37,492 nucleotides of DNA, taken from Prochlorococcus sp. AG-402-G19. GTDB lineage: Bacteria; Cyanobacteriota; Cyanobacteriia; PCC-6307; Cyanobiaceae. Where the stretch lies: NCBI GenBank assembly GCA_003279455.1, contig QCHU01000011.1, positions 1-37,492 of the forward strand. The letters are read 5' to 3'. Every line of letters starts with the position of its first letter. Within the stretch, counting starts at the first letter, position 1. The notes beneath the pieces are model-generated. The model saw nothing but the letters and a program-made list of their open reading frames with translations, ran no database searches and had not been told where the DNA came from. Of the stretch, positions 1 to 8,198 are shown one piece after another. Made by a program: the position numbers and the translations under genes.

Positions 1-97
1 TTATTAAAGAATCCTTCATCCCTGACATTAAGCTATTTCATACAGCGAAATGATTCCATAGTCGTCACACTATCTCAAGTAGAAACTTATTAACTTA

Positions 98-1516
98 ATG
101 ACCAAGGCACATTTCGGATTAGTCGGTCTTGGAGTAATGGGAGAGAACCTTGTTCTTAATGCAGAGCGTAATGGTTTTTCTAGTGTGGTTTATAACCGTA
201 CTTATCAAAAAACTGATGATTTTCTTTCAGGTAGAGGTTTAAATAAATCAATTCAAGGAGCGAAGGACCTTCAAGAATTTGTATCAAAGCTGGAACGTCC
301 CAGGAGGGTCTTAATGATGGTCAAAGCGGGAGCCGCTACTGATGCTGTTATTAATCAAATTTCACCTTTCCTCGAGGAAGGCGATTTACTCATTGATGGT
401 GGAAATGCCCAATTTATGGATACAGAAAGAAGAGTAAAAGAACTTGAGAGTAAGAGTTTTGGATATATCGGGATGGGTGTTTCAGGTGGAGCAAAAGGAG
501 CATTGGAAGGACCTAGTATGATGCCTGGTGGGACAAAGACGTCTTACGACGCAATAGAGAGTTTGTTGAACAAAATGGCGGCTCAGGTTGAAGATGGAGC
601 TTGCGTGACTTATATCGGCCCAGGGGGGTCAGGACATTTTGTTAAGACAGTTCACAATGGAATTGAATATGGTATCGAGCAGATTTTGGCTGAGGCCTAT
701 GACTTGATGAAGAGAGTTTGTGGTATGAGCGGTGATGAGATGGCATCTGTTATGGGCTATTGGAATAAAACCGAAGAGCTTTCCTCCTATCTTGTTGAAA
801 TTACTGAGGCCTGTTTACGAGTTAAGGATCCGGAAGACAGTTCCGATCTTGTTGAAAAGATAATGGATAAGGCGGGTCAAAAAGGTACTGGCTTATGGAC
901 AGTTGTTAGCGCACTTGAACTTGGAGCTTCTGTGCCAACTATCTATGCATCTTTGAATGGAAGAGTTATGAGCTCGATGAAAGATCAACGAAATTATGCA
1001 GAAACAATTTTGAATGGAAATAAGCCTTCGTTTGTTGATTTTGGAAAGCCCTCTGATGGCATGCCTTTGCTGATGGATGCAGTCGTATTGGCTACAATAG
1101 CGAGCTATGCACAAGGTATGGACATTTTACGACTCGCTTCTGATGAATATGATTACGATCTTGATATGCCTTCTATAGCTCAGATTTGGAAAGGTGGTTG
1201 CATAATAAGATCTACTCTTTTGAGTCGTATACAGGATGCATTTAAAAAAGATCCGAAGTTAAGCAATCTTATTCTAGATTGTTGGTTTACTGATCAGGTG
1301 AATAATCGTCTCTCTGGGTTAACAAAGGTGGTTTCTGCGGCTGCTAATGCTGGTATTCCAGTTCCTTGCTTTAGTAGTACACTTGATTATTTAAACAGTT
1401 TTAGAACTTCTAGACTCCCTCAAAACTTGGTCCAGGCAATGAGAGACTGCTTTGGCTCCCATACCTATGAGCGTGTAGACAAAGCCGGATCTTTTCATAC
1501 TGAATGGATTGACTGA
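98..1516 (+). CDS. gnd: 6-phosphogluconate dehydrogenase, decarboxylating
   Basis: This enzyme oxidises 6-phosphogluconate to ribulose 5-phosphate and CO2 with NADP+, the third step of the oxidative pentose phosphate pathway in the cytosol. The 472-residue length is normal. The N-terminal Rossmann motif GLGVMGENL lies at residues 10-18, and DGGNAQF around 100-106 is the family's substrate-binding segment. The catalytic region GGSGHFVKTVHNGIEYG follows at about 176-192, with K183 and E190 in the positions known to be catalytic in the E. coli enzyme. The start is ATG, with no strong Shine-Dalgarno. The stop overlaps the ATG of the next gene by one base (TGATG), so the two are translationally coupled. 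This is the route that supplies NADPH at night in cyanobacteria. The identification is firm. Confidence 0.98.
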   Translation: MTKAHFGLVGLGVMGENLVLNAERNGFSSVVYNRTYQKTDDFLSGRGLNKSIQGAKDLQEFVSKLERPRRVLMMVKAGAATDAVINQISPFLEEGDLLIDGGNAQFMDTERRVKELESKSFGYIGMGVSGGAKGALEGPSMMPGGTKTSYDAIESLLNKMAAQVEDGACVTYIGPGGSGHFVKTVHNGIEYGIEQILAEAYDLMKRVCGMSGDEMASVMGYWNKTEELSSYLVEITEACLRVKDPEDSSDLVEKIMDKAGQKGTGLWTVVSALELGASVPTIYASLNGRVMSSMKDQRNYAETILNGNKPSFVDFGKPSDGMPLLMDAVVLATIASYAQGMDILRLASDEYDYDLDMPSIAQIWKGGCIIRSTLLSRIQDAFKKDPKLSNLILDCWFTDQVNNRLSGLTKVVSAAANAGIPVPCFSSTLDYLNSFRTSRLPQNLVQAMRDCFGSHTYERVDKAGSFHTEWID

Positions 1517-2238
1517 TGTCTATGACTAAATATGAAATCCAACTTTCAGAAGACAAAAGCTCTCTTGCTCTTGCAGCTTCTGATTTGATTACTCATGTTA
1601 TTGAGTCAACCTTGAAAAATAAAACTAGGGTTAAAATTGCTCTTTGTGGCGGATCTACCCCAAAGGCTGCTTATATTTTATTAGGGAAAAAGAATATTGA
1701 TTGGACGAAAGTCGATTTGTTTCTTGGAGATGAAAGATGGGTTGATACTGGATCGCAAGATAGTAATTGCTTTTTATTAAATAATTCATTGTTTATGGAT
1801 GGGAATCCTTCTCTAAAGGCATCATTTTTTAGTGTCTCAACTGTTGAATTACCATCGGCAGAGGATAGTGCCAAAGATTATGAAAAGATTTTGAAAAATA
1901 ATTTTGATGGGGACCCACCAAAATTTGATTTGATTTTATTGGGCTTGGGAGATGATGGTCATACAGCCTCCCTCTTTCCTGGCTCGGATGCATTATTTGA
2001 AAGAGATAGCCTAATAACTGTTGGCGAAGGTAAAGGTCATAAAAGAATTACCTTTACCAGTAAATTGCTTAGTTCAGCAGATAATGTTGTCTTCCTAATC
2101 AGTGGGGCTGCTAAACAAACGGCTCTTAAGCGTTTGCTTGATCAATCAGAATCATGGGAGCGAACTCCTGCAAAATTAGTTGCACCAAGCTCTCAAATTA
2201 TTATTTTGGCTGATAAAGATGCTTATCCATCTTCCTAG
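1516..2238 (+). CDS. pgl: 6-phosphogluconolactonase
   Basis: This enzyme hydrolyses 6-phosphogluconolactone to 6-phosphogluconate, the step directly before Gnd. The 240 residues are typical of the DevB/Pgl family in the NagB-like isomerase fold. Family motifs are present in order: CGGSTPKAAY at about 44-53, GDERWV at 71-76 and LGLGDDGHTASLFPG at about 142-156. The start ATG overlaps the gnd stop codon by one base. A second ATG two codons later (MSMTK) is an alternative start. Coupling of the two genes fits coordinated control of consecutive pathway steps. Confidence 0.97.
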   Translation: MSMTKYEIQLSEDKSSLALAASDLITHVIESTLKNKTRVKIALCGGSTPKAAYILLGKKNIDWTKVDLFLGDERWVDTGSQDSNCFLLNNSLFMDGNPSLKASFFSVSTVELPSAEDSAKDYEKILKNNFDGDPPKFDLILLGLGDDGHTASLFPGSDALFERDSLITVGEGKGHKRITFTSKLLSSADNVVFLISGAAKQTALKRLLDQSESWERTPAKLVAPSSQIIILADKDAYPSS

Positions 2239-2273
2239 CTAGATTGTTTTATGAGTAGAAAAGTACTTCTAAA

Positions 2274-2849
2274 TTGATTCCTGATTCACCATCGACTGAA
2301 ATTTCAATAACTCCTCTCATACAGGGTTCTGAATTTTCAGATTGGAAATCTCTGAATGACACAATTATGGGCGGATCAAGTCTTGCAAATTGTCGTTCTT
2401 CAGAGAGAGGCTTATTTCTTGAGGGAAACTTGGTAGAAGAGGGCGGAGGCTTTGTTAGTTGCCGCTCTCCAATTTTTGATAAACCTTTTGACCTTTCCAA
2501 ATATTCTGGGTTAATTCTTGACGTTGAAGGAGAAGGGAGAACGTTGAAAATTGCGATTGGTTGTAAAAAGAAACTTTTATCACTATCAAATCTTGTAAAA
2601 GGTGATATCCGCTGGGTTGCATCAATACCTACAAAGAAAAATGGAGCTAGTAAGATTAAAATACCTTTCAAAGATTTGGAACCGGCTCGTCGAGCAAAGC
2701 CTGTTCGACTACCTCTTGGTTTTGATGCCAAATGTATTAATCGATTTCAAATACTTCATTCAAAATTTGGCCAACCAGGCAAAATCAACTCAGGATTTTT
2801 TTCTGGTCCTATCAAAGTCTTAATTAAGTCAATTAGTGCATACTCCTGA
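2274..2849 (+). CDS. CIA30 family protein (NDUFAF1-like)
   Basis: This 191-residue protein has the layout of the CIA30 domain, a galactose-binding-like beta sandwich named after a mitochondrial complex I assembly factor. The segment WKSLNDTIMGGSS at about 24-36 and the following GGGFVSCRS are typical of the family, as is the C-terminal NRFQILHSKFGQPG. Cyanobacteria carry such proteins, but their role is not settled, and a link to NDH-1 assembly is only a guess. The start is TTG at 2274; it is the first usable start after an in-frame stop at 2256, and no ATG is available before the conserved region. The 3' end overlaps the next gene by 14 bases, so the pair is probably co-transcribed. Confidence 0.85.
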   Translation: MIPDSPSTEISITPLIQGSEFSDWKSLNDTIMGGSSLANCRSSERGLFLEGNLVEEGGGFVSCRSPIFDKPFDLSKYSGLILDVEGEGRTLKIAIGCKKKLLSLSNLVKGDIRWVASIPTKKNGASKIKIPFKDLEPARRAKPVRLPLGFDAKCINRFQILHSKFGQPGKINSGFFSGPIKVLIKSISAYS

Positions 2850-3231
2850 TTTGAAAGATAGCTTGATAGCTGAAGTCGCCAAAGCGGCAGACCTATGTAT
2901 GAAGCCATATGTTCATTCTGTCTTTTTAGAAAATCAATTAAATGATGATAATGAGATTGATGAATTGATTTTTAAAATTCAATGTAGAAATATAGACGGC
3001 GAAAGAGAAGAATCTATGGATATTGAACTTGAAGTGTATAAAAGTGGGAATGAGGTGAATATGACTATAGCTTGGAAATCTTTAATTGATAGGCCAATAT
3101 TATGGCAAGGGAAGCATGCTGTTTGGATGGATAGCTCTTCTGGTGTTCAATGCGAAACGCCTTCATATGGAAAACTTTTTGAGGTCCTTGCAAGAAGACT
3201 TAGGACGGTTTTTAAGACTTCATTGAATTGA
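2836..3231 (+). CDS. conserved hypothetical protein (131 aa)
   Basis: I do not recognise a named family. The protein is 131 residues, soluble and acidic in its first two thirds, with a basic C-terminal helix (LARRLRTVFKTSLN). The start is GTG inside the end of the CIA30 gene, a 14-base overlap that suggests translational coupling. No signal peptide, membrane segment or metal motif is visible. It ends one base before the end of the convergent ilvD gene, leaving no room for a separate terminator between them. Codon use resembles its neighbours, so it is very likely real. Confidence 0.8.
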   Translation: MHTPDLKDSLIAEVAKAADLCMKPYVHSVFLENQLNDDNEIDELIFKIQCRNIDGEREESMDIELEVYKSGNEVNMTIAWKSLIDRPILWQGKHAVWMDSSSGVQCETPSYGKLFEVLARRLRTVFKTSLN

Positions 3232-3232
3232 A

Positions 3233-4903
3233 CTATATTTGATCGGTTGTGGCTCCTTGGCTTGATGAACTTACTAATCTGGAATACTTTCCAAGAATGC
3301 CTGTCTTATATCTAGGCTTTGGTTTCTCCCAATTCTCTTTCCTTCTAGCTAGTTCTCGTTCTTCGACATTCAATTGAATTAACAATTTATTAGCGTCAAC
3401 GGTAATACTGTCTCCTTCCTCTACTAATCCAATTGTTCCTCCAACGGCTGCTTCTGGAGCAACGTGGCCAACTACTAATCCATATGATCCGCCACTAAAT
3501 CGGCCGTCAGTAATTAGTGCAACTTTCTCTCCCAAACCTTGACCAACAATTGCTGAAGTAGGAGAGAGCATTTCCCTCATCCCTGGTCCTCCTACAGGGC
3601 CTTCATATCTAACGACTACTACATCTCCAGCTTTAACTTTATTGTCGAGAATTGCAGTTAAGCATTCTTCTTCACTCTCGAAAACCCTTGCGGGCCCAGT
3701 TAAAACAGGAGTTTTCACACCACTGATTTTCGCGACACTTCCTTCACTAGCTAAATTCCCTTTAAGAATAGCTAAATGTCCTTTTTCATAAATAGGGTTT
3801 GATATTGGTCTGATAACATCTTGATTCTTTTTGGGCTTTGAGGGGATATCAAAAAGAACTTCTTCAATTGTTTTACCTTCAATTGTTTTGCATTCTCCAT
3901 GAAGCATTCCTGCCTCGAGGAGTAATTTCATTACTTGCGGTATTCCCCCAGCTTGATGCAGGTCTACAGTTACGTATTTACCGCTTGGCTTGAGGTCGCA
4001 AATCACAGGAACAGTTTGTCTTATACGTTCAAAGTCATCGATTGTTAAATCAACTCCTGCAGTTCTCGCAATAGCAAGTAAGTGAAGGACAGAATTTGTT
4101 GAGCCACCAACAGCCATGATGACACTGATTGCATTCTCAAAGGCTTTTTTTGTGAGTAAATCTAATGGTCTTATGTTGTCCTTAACTGCATTGACAAGCA
4201 CCTGAGCACTTTTTGCAGCGCTTTCTGCTTTTTCATTATCTACAGCTGCCATTGTTGAGCTAAATGGCAAGCTAAAACCCATCGTTTCAATTGCCGCAGA
4301 CATGGTGTTTGCAGTAAACATGCCACCACAACTACCTGGGCCTGGGATGGCATTCTTTTCTACTGCTATTAAACGATCTTCATCGATTTTTCCACTTGTT
4401 AATTGACCGACAGCTTCAAAAGAACTAACTACTGTTAGGTCGCAACCGTCTAATTTTCCAGGCTTAATTGTTCCTCCATACACAAAAATTGAAGGTATAT
4501 TCATTCTTGCCATTGAAAGCATTGCGCCGGGCATGTTTTTGTCGCATCCACCAATTGCTAATACACCATCCATGCTTTGAGCATTGCAAGCTGTCTCAAT
4601 TGCATCTGCAATAACTTCTCTTGAAACCAATGAATACTTCATCCCTTCTGTTCCCATAGAGATGCCGTCACTAACAGTTATGGTCCCAAATGTTTGAGGC
4701 ATTGCACCAGCCTCTTTTAAAGCGGCTTCTGCTCTATTAGCCAGATCCATTAATCCCATATTGCAGGGGGTTATTGTGCTGTGACCATTAGCTATTCCAA
4801 TGATTGGCTTGTTAAAGTCATTATCATCAAACCCAACAGCTCTTAGCATTGCTCTGTTCGGTGACCGTTGAATACCCTGTGTTATTGCATTTGATCTGAG
4901 CAT
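3233..4903 (-). CDS. ilvD: dihydroxy-acid dehydratase
   Basis: This enzyme converts 2,3-dihydroxy-isovalerate and 2,3-dihydroxy-3-methylvalerate to the 2-keto acids of valine and isoleucine synthesis. The 556-residue length is normal for the IlvD/Edd family. Three cysteines sit where the family binds its iron-sulfur cluster: C47 (ITPCNMG), C120 ([10 protein letters not shown]) and C192 (GPGSCGGMF). The C-terminal GRFSGGSYG motif is also present. The gene leads a minus-strand group whose upstream members are a small membrane protein and a Upp-like gene. It is an iron-sulfur enzyme in an organism that is often iron-limited. The identification is firm. Confidence 0.98.
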   Translation of the reverse strand: MLRSNAITQGIQRSPNRAMLRAVGFDDNDFNKPIIGIANGHSTITPCNMGLMDLANRAEAALKEAGAMPQTFGTITVSDGISMGTEGMKYSLVSREVIADAIETACNAQSMDGVLAIGGCDKNMPGAMLSMARMNIPSIFVYGGTIKPGKLDGCDLTVVSSFEAVGQLTSGKIDEDRLIAVEKNAIPGPGSCGGMFTANTMSAAIETMGFSLPFSSTMAAVDNEKAESAAKSAQVLVNAVKDNIRPLDLLTKKAFENAISVIMAVGGSTNSVLHLLAIARTAGVDLTIDDFERIRQTVPVICDLKPSGKYVTVDLHQAGGIPQVMKLLLEAGMLHGECKTIEGKTIEEVLFDIPSKPKKNQDVIRPISNPIYEKGHLAILKGNLASEGSVAKISGVKTPVLTGPARVFESEEECLTAILDNKVKAGDVVVVRYEGPVGGPGMREMLSPTSAIVGQGLGEKVALITDGRFSGGSYGLVVGHVAPEAAVGGTIGLVEEGDSITVDANKLLIQLNVEERELARRKENWEKPKPRYKTGILGKYSRLVSSSSQGATTDQI

Positions 4904-4935
4904 TTGATTTCTATTTGATTTTAAAAAAATTAGAA

Positions 4936-5235
4936 TTAATTTGAAGATCCTAGGTCTTCTAATTGTTTTCGAACGTCTGCTATGGCCGAATTAAGCTGTT
5001 CAACCCGTTGCTCAAGGTGCTCATTGCTTTGATTCCCTAGAGAATCAGATCCTAATTCAGTTGCCTCAGAGCCATCTTGCATTCTTGGTGCATAAAGCAT
5101 TGCTTTTTGCTTTCTAGTCTCTTGCCTTTTCTCGGCCTCAGAAAGTAACCACCAAGCTAGACCTGCAGCTCCAAGTACGGCACCACTTATTAATGATGCC
5201 AAACTTCCTGAATTTGAATCTCGGTATTGGCTCAT
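4936..5235 (-). CDS. small membrane-anchored coiled-coil protein
   Basis: This 99-residue protein has no recognised family. Residues about 12-31 ([20 protein letters not shown]) form one likely transmembrane helix close to the N-terminus. It is followed by a charged stretch ([13 protein letters not shown]) and a C-terminal segment with coiled-coil character ([25 protein letters not shown]). The start is ATG. It lies 32 bases upstream of ilvD and 24 bases downstream of the Upp-like gene, so all three may form one transcript. The architecture suggests an anchored scaffold or assembly protein, but no function can be assigned. Confidence 0.75.
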   Translation of the reverse strand: MSQYRDSNSGSLASLISGAVLGAAGLAWWLLSEAEKRQETRKQKAMLYAPRMQDGSEATELGSDSLGNQSNEHLEQRVEQLNSAIADVRKQLEDLGSSN

Positions 5236-5259
5236 AACTTTGAATAACTTCTTTAAATG

Positions 5260-5877
5260 CTAGTCCGATGAGGTGACTCTGGTTTTGATACGTAATGATG
5301 GATCACCAATTCCAGGTGATAGTTCACTTTCTGATATTAATTCAGGATCTATACAAGCACAATAAATATTCAAATCTTGAATATTTTCACCGATTTCTTT
5401 AAGTCCTTGATTAGCGGCTAATGCTGTAATCACTCTTATCCTTCTTGAATCAATATTTTTGTCTTTAAGATAATTTAAATCTTTTAAAAGATGTTTACCG
5501 GTTGTTATTTGATCTATGTAAAAAATAATTCCTGCATTTTCTTCTATTACTTTAGGTAGCCCGCCAATACACAAATTTGAATTAGGTATTAAATTTCTAG
5601 CACCTCTAAAGAGCTCAAGACCTGCAGGCAAATATGGAATTGCCAAAATAGGAATATTTGGATCAATAATTGAGCATTCAGTTATTCCTGTTGAAGTAGT
5701 GATCTCTTCTTTTTTACTTGGGATCCAATCTCTCAGTGCTTCATAAGTGAGCCAGGTACCAAGTTGTTCTAGGCCTGTTGCATAAAGGATTTCTGGAGTA
5801 GTAGGGTTTCTTAAAATAGTTAACCAATGTGATATGAGTGGGTGCGGAGGAACTATTACCCTTAAGCTCATTGACAT
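5260..5877 (-). CDS. uracil phosphoribosyltransferase-like protein, divergent
   Basis: The 205-residue protein aligns along its length with Upp: an N-terminal HPLISHWLTILRNP segment (residues 12-25), TYEALRDW at 44-51, PYLPAGLELFRG at 81-92, and a C-terminal PGIGDPSLR at 188-196 matching the uracil-binding loop. The PRPP-binding loop, normally DPMLATGGS, reads DQITTGKHL at 122-130, so the first Asp and a TTG core remain but the rest is changed. The N-terminal half is close to the family, while the phosphate-binding part is degenerate. It may be a functional but divergent salvage enzyme or a non-catalytic relative. Database annotation would probably read uracil phosphoribosyltransferase (upp). 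The start is ATG, with a second Met at residue 3. Confidence 0.8.
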   Translation of the reverse strand: MSMSLRVIVPPHPLISHWLTILRNPTTPEILYATGLEQLGTWLTYEALRDWIPSKKEEITTSTGITECSIIDPNIPILAIPYLPAGLELFRGARNLIPNSNLCIGGLPKVIEENAGIIFYIDQITTGKHLLKDLNYLKDKNIDSRRIRVITALAANQGLKEIGENIQDLNIYCACIDPELISESELSPGIGDPSLRIKTRVTSSD

Positions 5878-5926
5878 GATTCATTCCTGGCCTTATTTGC
5901 CATAACGTGAATAATTAAATTACCTG

Positions 5927-5942
5927 TTAAAAGTCCTTTTAA
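5927..5942. repeat. 7-bp dyad in front of the pentapeptide gene
   Basis: TTAAAAG and CTTTTAA are perfectly complementary with a two-base spacer (TC), ending six bases before the ATG of the pentapeptide gene. The element is too tight to fold as an ordinary RNA hairpin without opening the inner pairs. It could be an operator, or chance in AT-rich DNA. Confidence 0.35.
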
Positions 5943-5948
5943 GCTCCA

Positions 5949-6461
5949 ATGAACAAAAAAACTTCTTTCATTTCTGATTTTAAAGCAAATGTTTTTGCTG
6001 TATTACTTATCTTTGTTTTGATACTCCCTGCTCAGAGTGTTTTTGCTAGAACGCCCGCTGAAATTCGCAATCAAGAAGAACTCAATATTTCCCAAGATAT
6101 GTCTAACCAGGATTTAAGTGGAAATGATTTTGTAAAACTAGATCTGAAGGGCATAAATTTCAGTGAATCAAATCTTACAGGAGCAGTTTTTAATAATAGT
6201 AAATTGAATGGAGCAGATTTCCATGGTGCCCAGCTAAATGACGCATTGGCATATGCAACTGATTTTGAAGGAGCTGATTTAAGGGATGTCGACTTTAATG
6301 GGGCATTATTGATGGAGAGTACCTTCACAGATGCTCTTATTGAAGGAGCAGACTTTACAGATGCGGTAATAAGTCGAATACAACAAAAAGAACTATGTTC
6401 TATGGCTTCCGGAACAAATTCAAAGACCGAGGAGGATACAAGCTATAGTCTTGGTTGCTGA
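5949..6461 (+). CDS. pentapeptide-repeat protein, probably exported to the thylakoid lumen
   Basis: This 170-residue protein begins with a basic segment and a hydrophobic core (VFAVLLIFVLILPAQSVFA, about 15-33), followed by an AxA-type cleavage site before RTPAE. This predicts an exported, probably lumenal, protein. Residues about 50-140 consist of tandem A(D/N)LXX-type pentapeptides (for example LNGADFHGAQL and FEGADLRDVDF), which fold as a right-handed beta helix. The C-terminal tail with two cysteines (QKELCSMASG... and SLGC) resembles plant and cyanobacterial lumenal pentapeptide proteins, where the pair may form a disulfide. The start is ATG. The cobW gene begins 19 bases after the stop on the same strand. 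Confidence 0.88.
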   Translation: MNKKTSFISDFKANVFAVLLIFVLILPAQSVFARTPAEIRNQEELNISQDMSNQDLSGNDFVKLDLKGINFSESNLTGAVFNNSKLNGADFHGAQLNDALAYATDFEGADLRDVDFNGALLMESTFTDALIEGADFTDAVISRIQQKELCSMASGTNSKTEEDTSYSLGC

Positions 6462-6480
6462 CTTGTTGAATAAAATAAAG

Positions 6481-7518
6481 ATGAGTGATAGTCGTCTACC
6501 AGTTACGGTAGTTACAGGATTCTTAGGCTCAGGCAAAACAACACTCTTGAGACATCTTTTAAGTGAAGGTCATCAACGTCTAGCTGTAGTTGTTAATGAA
6601 TTTGGAACAGTAGGTTTAGATGGAGACCTTCTTAAAAACTGTGATTTTTGCCCTGATGATGAAGTAGATGAAAGAATAGTTGAATTGAATAATGGCTGTT
6701 TATGTTGCACTGTTCAGGAGGACTTCCTTCCTGCAATGGAAGCTTTGCTCCTTAGATCAAATCATCTTGATGGAATAATTATTGAAACCAGTGGTCTTGC
6801 TTTGCCAAAACCTTTACTGCAAGCTCTTAATTGGCCTGCAATAAGAAGTAAGGTTTTCATTAATGGTGTCGTAACTTTAGTGGATGGATATGCACTCTCA
6901 AACGGAAGCCCAGTCGGTGATTTTCAAAGTATTAATGAACAAATTACAAATGACAATAGTATTGACCATTTAACTCCAATAAACGAGCTTTTCAGAGACC
7001 AATTGATTTCTGCTGATCTTGTTCTGATTAGCAGGTCTGATTTGCTCTCTGCAAAAGATTTTTCATTGGTTAGGGATGAGGTAAAAAAGCAAGGAAATCA
7101 CATTACTAATATTCTGCCAATATCTAATGGAAAAATTGAGCCTTCCTTAATCCTCGGTCTTACCAATGAACAAAATAATATTTCCCGTCTTGATGACCAT
7201 GACCATGACCATGACCATGACCATGACCATGTTGATGTAATTAGTGAGCATTTAAGATTTGAATTCCCAATTGAGCAGGATGTATTGAGAGAAATACTTG
7301 TAAAACTTGTTCCGGAATATCAAATCCTTCGGTTAAAAGGAAGATGCTGGATAGAGGGTAAAGCTTTACCTCTTCAGATACAAATGGTTGGATCTAGATT
7401 TAATTCATGGTTTGAGAACTCGAGTGATGCTTCTTGGAAACCTTCTAGGGCTGGACTTGATTTAGTCTGTTTGAGTCTTAAAGGCGGAGTTAAAAAAGCT
7501 TTTGAACACTCTTTTTGA
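6481..7518 (+). CDS. CobW/COG0523-family GTPase, putative metallochaperone
   Basis: The protein belongs to the CobW/COG0523 family of G3E GTPases, which deliver zinc, cobalt or other metals to target enzymes. From the ATG at 6481 it has 345 residues. The P-loop GFLGSGKT is at 13-20, the family's metal-binding GCLCC is at 72-76, ETSGLALPKP follows near 106-115, and a CobW C-terminal domain spans about 260-345. A His-Asp repeat (residues 239-250) lies between the two domains and may bind metal ions. I chose ATG 6481 over the in-frame TTG at 6451 because the family normally starts a few residues before the P-loop, and the TTG lies inside the preceding gene. The metal and the client are unknown. 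Confidence 0.93.
   Translation: MSDSRLPVTVVTGFLGSGKTTLLRHLLSEGHQRLAVVVNEFGTVGLDGDLLKNCDFCPDDEVDERIVELNNGCLCCTVQEDFLPAMEALLLRSNHLDGIIIETSGLALPKPLLQALNWPAIRSKVFINGVVTLVDGYALSNGSPVGDFQSINEQITNDNSIDHLTPINELFRDQLISADLVLISRSDLLSAKDFSLVRDEVKKQGNHITNILPISNGKIEPSLILGLTNEQNNISRLDDHDHDHDHDHDHVDVISEHLRFEFPIEQDVLREILVKLVPEYQILRLKGRCWIEGKALPLQIQMVGSRFNSWFENSSDASWKPSRAGLDLVCLSLKGGVKKAFEHSF
7195..7230 (+). repeat. six tandem copies of hexanucleotide GACCAT
   Basis: GACCAT is repeated six times without a mismatch, encoding six Asp-His pairs in the linker of the CobW protein. Identical codons throughout point to recent expansion or slippage rather than old, drifted repeats. Because the unit is six bases, changes in copy number keep the reading frame. 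Confidence 0.97.
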
Positions 7519-7591
7519 TTAATCTTTTCGTTTTATTGTAGTTATATTAAAAATAGGTTGTTTTTTTGTATTTTTCCGCGAATCTTTGTTT

Positions 7592-7613
7592 TGTAAGAGA
7601 TAATTCTCTTACA
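7592..7613. promoter_or_regulatory. 22-bp palindrome upstream of the zinc-finger gene
   Basis: TGTAAGAGA and TCTCTTACA are perfectly complementary around a TAAT centre. The site ends 32 bases before the proposed GTG start of the small zinc-finger gene. Its size and symmetry suit a dimeric repressor operator. It could also form a 9-bp RNA hairpin, but there is no following U-tract, so it is not an obvious terminator for cobW. The regulator is unknown. Confidence 0.5.
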
Positions 7614-7645
7614 TCAAATTTTAAGAGTTTCTAATCCAACTTTTT

Positions 7646-7834
7646 GTGTTGAGTAACGCAGTCTCTACTACCAAGAAAAATCAAGCTCATAGTTTATCCA
7701 AAACTTTGAATAAAAGGACCTGCAATAAATGTGGTGGTAATGGTTATATGAAATCTAGCCCAAATTGTTATCACACTTGTCTTACATGCTTAGGTAAAGG
7801 ACTAATAAATGAACAAAGGGCAAATATCAATTAG
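7646..7834 (+). CDS. small DnaJ-type zinc-finger protein (62 aa)
   Basis: The 62-residue protein carries two CxxCxGxG motifs, CNKCGGNG (residues 26-33) and CLTCLGKG (about 46-53). This is the spacing of one zinc-binding unit of the DnaJ cysteine-rich domain. No J-domain or other DnaJ part is present. Stand-alone domains of this kind in chloroplasts (for example BSD2) act as assembly chaperones, but a similar role here is inference only. The start is GTG at 7646, followed at once by TTG at 7649, which could also serve. It lies downstream of a CobW metallochaperone gene and has its own upstream palindrome. Confidence 0.75.
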   Translation: MLSNAVSTTKKNQAHSLSKTLNKRTCNKCGGNGYMKSSPNCYHTCLTCLGKGLINEQRANIN

Positions 7835-7870
7835 AAAATTATCATATATTATCTACAATAAATTTCTAAC

Positions 7871-7899
7871 CTTTTTACTTGGGTTAACCAAGTAAAAAG
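7871..7899. repeat. 12-bp perfect hairpin between the zinc-finger gene and purS
   Basis: CTTTTTACTTGG pairs perfectly with CCAAGTAAAAAG across a five-base loop (GTTAA). It starts 37 bases after the zinc-finger gene and ends 22 bases before purS. It has no clean U-tract on either side, so it may be a weak terminator, an RNA stability element or a purS leader structure. Confidence 0.6.
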
Positions 7900-7920
7900 A
7901 AAATTTCATTAATTTTTAAA

Positions 7921-8193
7921 GTGTCTTTATTTAAAGCAAGAGTTTTTGTTCATTTAAGACCTTCAGTTTTAGATCCTGCGGGAGAGGCTACTAGGTCAGC
8001 TACTAGGAGATTAGGAATTGATGGTGTTACACAGTTAAGAATTGGTAAGTCTATTGAACTTGAAATCGAAGCTGCAAATAAGGCGGATGCTCGATCGAAG
8101 ATTGAGTTGATGAGTGATCGGTTACTCGCAAATCCAGTAATTGAGGATTGGACTTTGGAATTTAAGGACGAACAGAAAGCACTTACAAACTAA
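7921..8193 (+). CDS. purS: phosphoribosylformylglycinamidine synthase subunit PurS
   Basis: PurS is the small structural subunit that brings PurQ and PurL together to make formylglycinamidine ribonucleotide in purine synthesis. The 90 residues are typical in length. The pattern [18 protein letters not shown] followed by [21 protein letters not shown] is characteristic of the family. The start is GTG at 7921. purQ follows after five bases, the usual arrangement. The purL partner is not in the window. Confidence 0.95.
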   Translation: MSLFKARVFVHLRPSVLDPAGEATRSATRRLGIDGVTQLRIGKSIELEIEAANKADARSKIELMSDRLLANPVIEDWTLEFKDEQKALTN

Positions 8194-8198
8194 AAAAA

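Noticed and set aside
1-97. Possible end of an upstream gene before gnd
   Set aside because: One frame stays open from the window edge to a stop at about 93 and another to 51, but neither encodes a recognisable C-terminus, so no gene is called.
2249-2731. 160-codon open frame on the minus strand
   Set aside because: It lies wholly antisense to the CIA30 gene, its translation has no family pattern, and the plus strand carries the conserved motifs.
2602-2823. 73-codon plus-strand frame
   Set aside because: It lies inside the CIA30 gene in another frame and shows no independent coding signs.
6071-6328. 85-codon minus-strand frame
   Set aside because: It is a by-product of the pentapeptide repeats read on the opposite strand.
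6451-6480. Upstream TTG start for the CobW gene
   Set aside because: It would overlap the pentapeptide gene and add ten residues before the normal family start; ATG 6481 is preferred.
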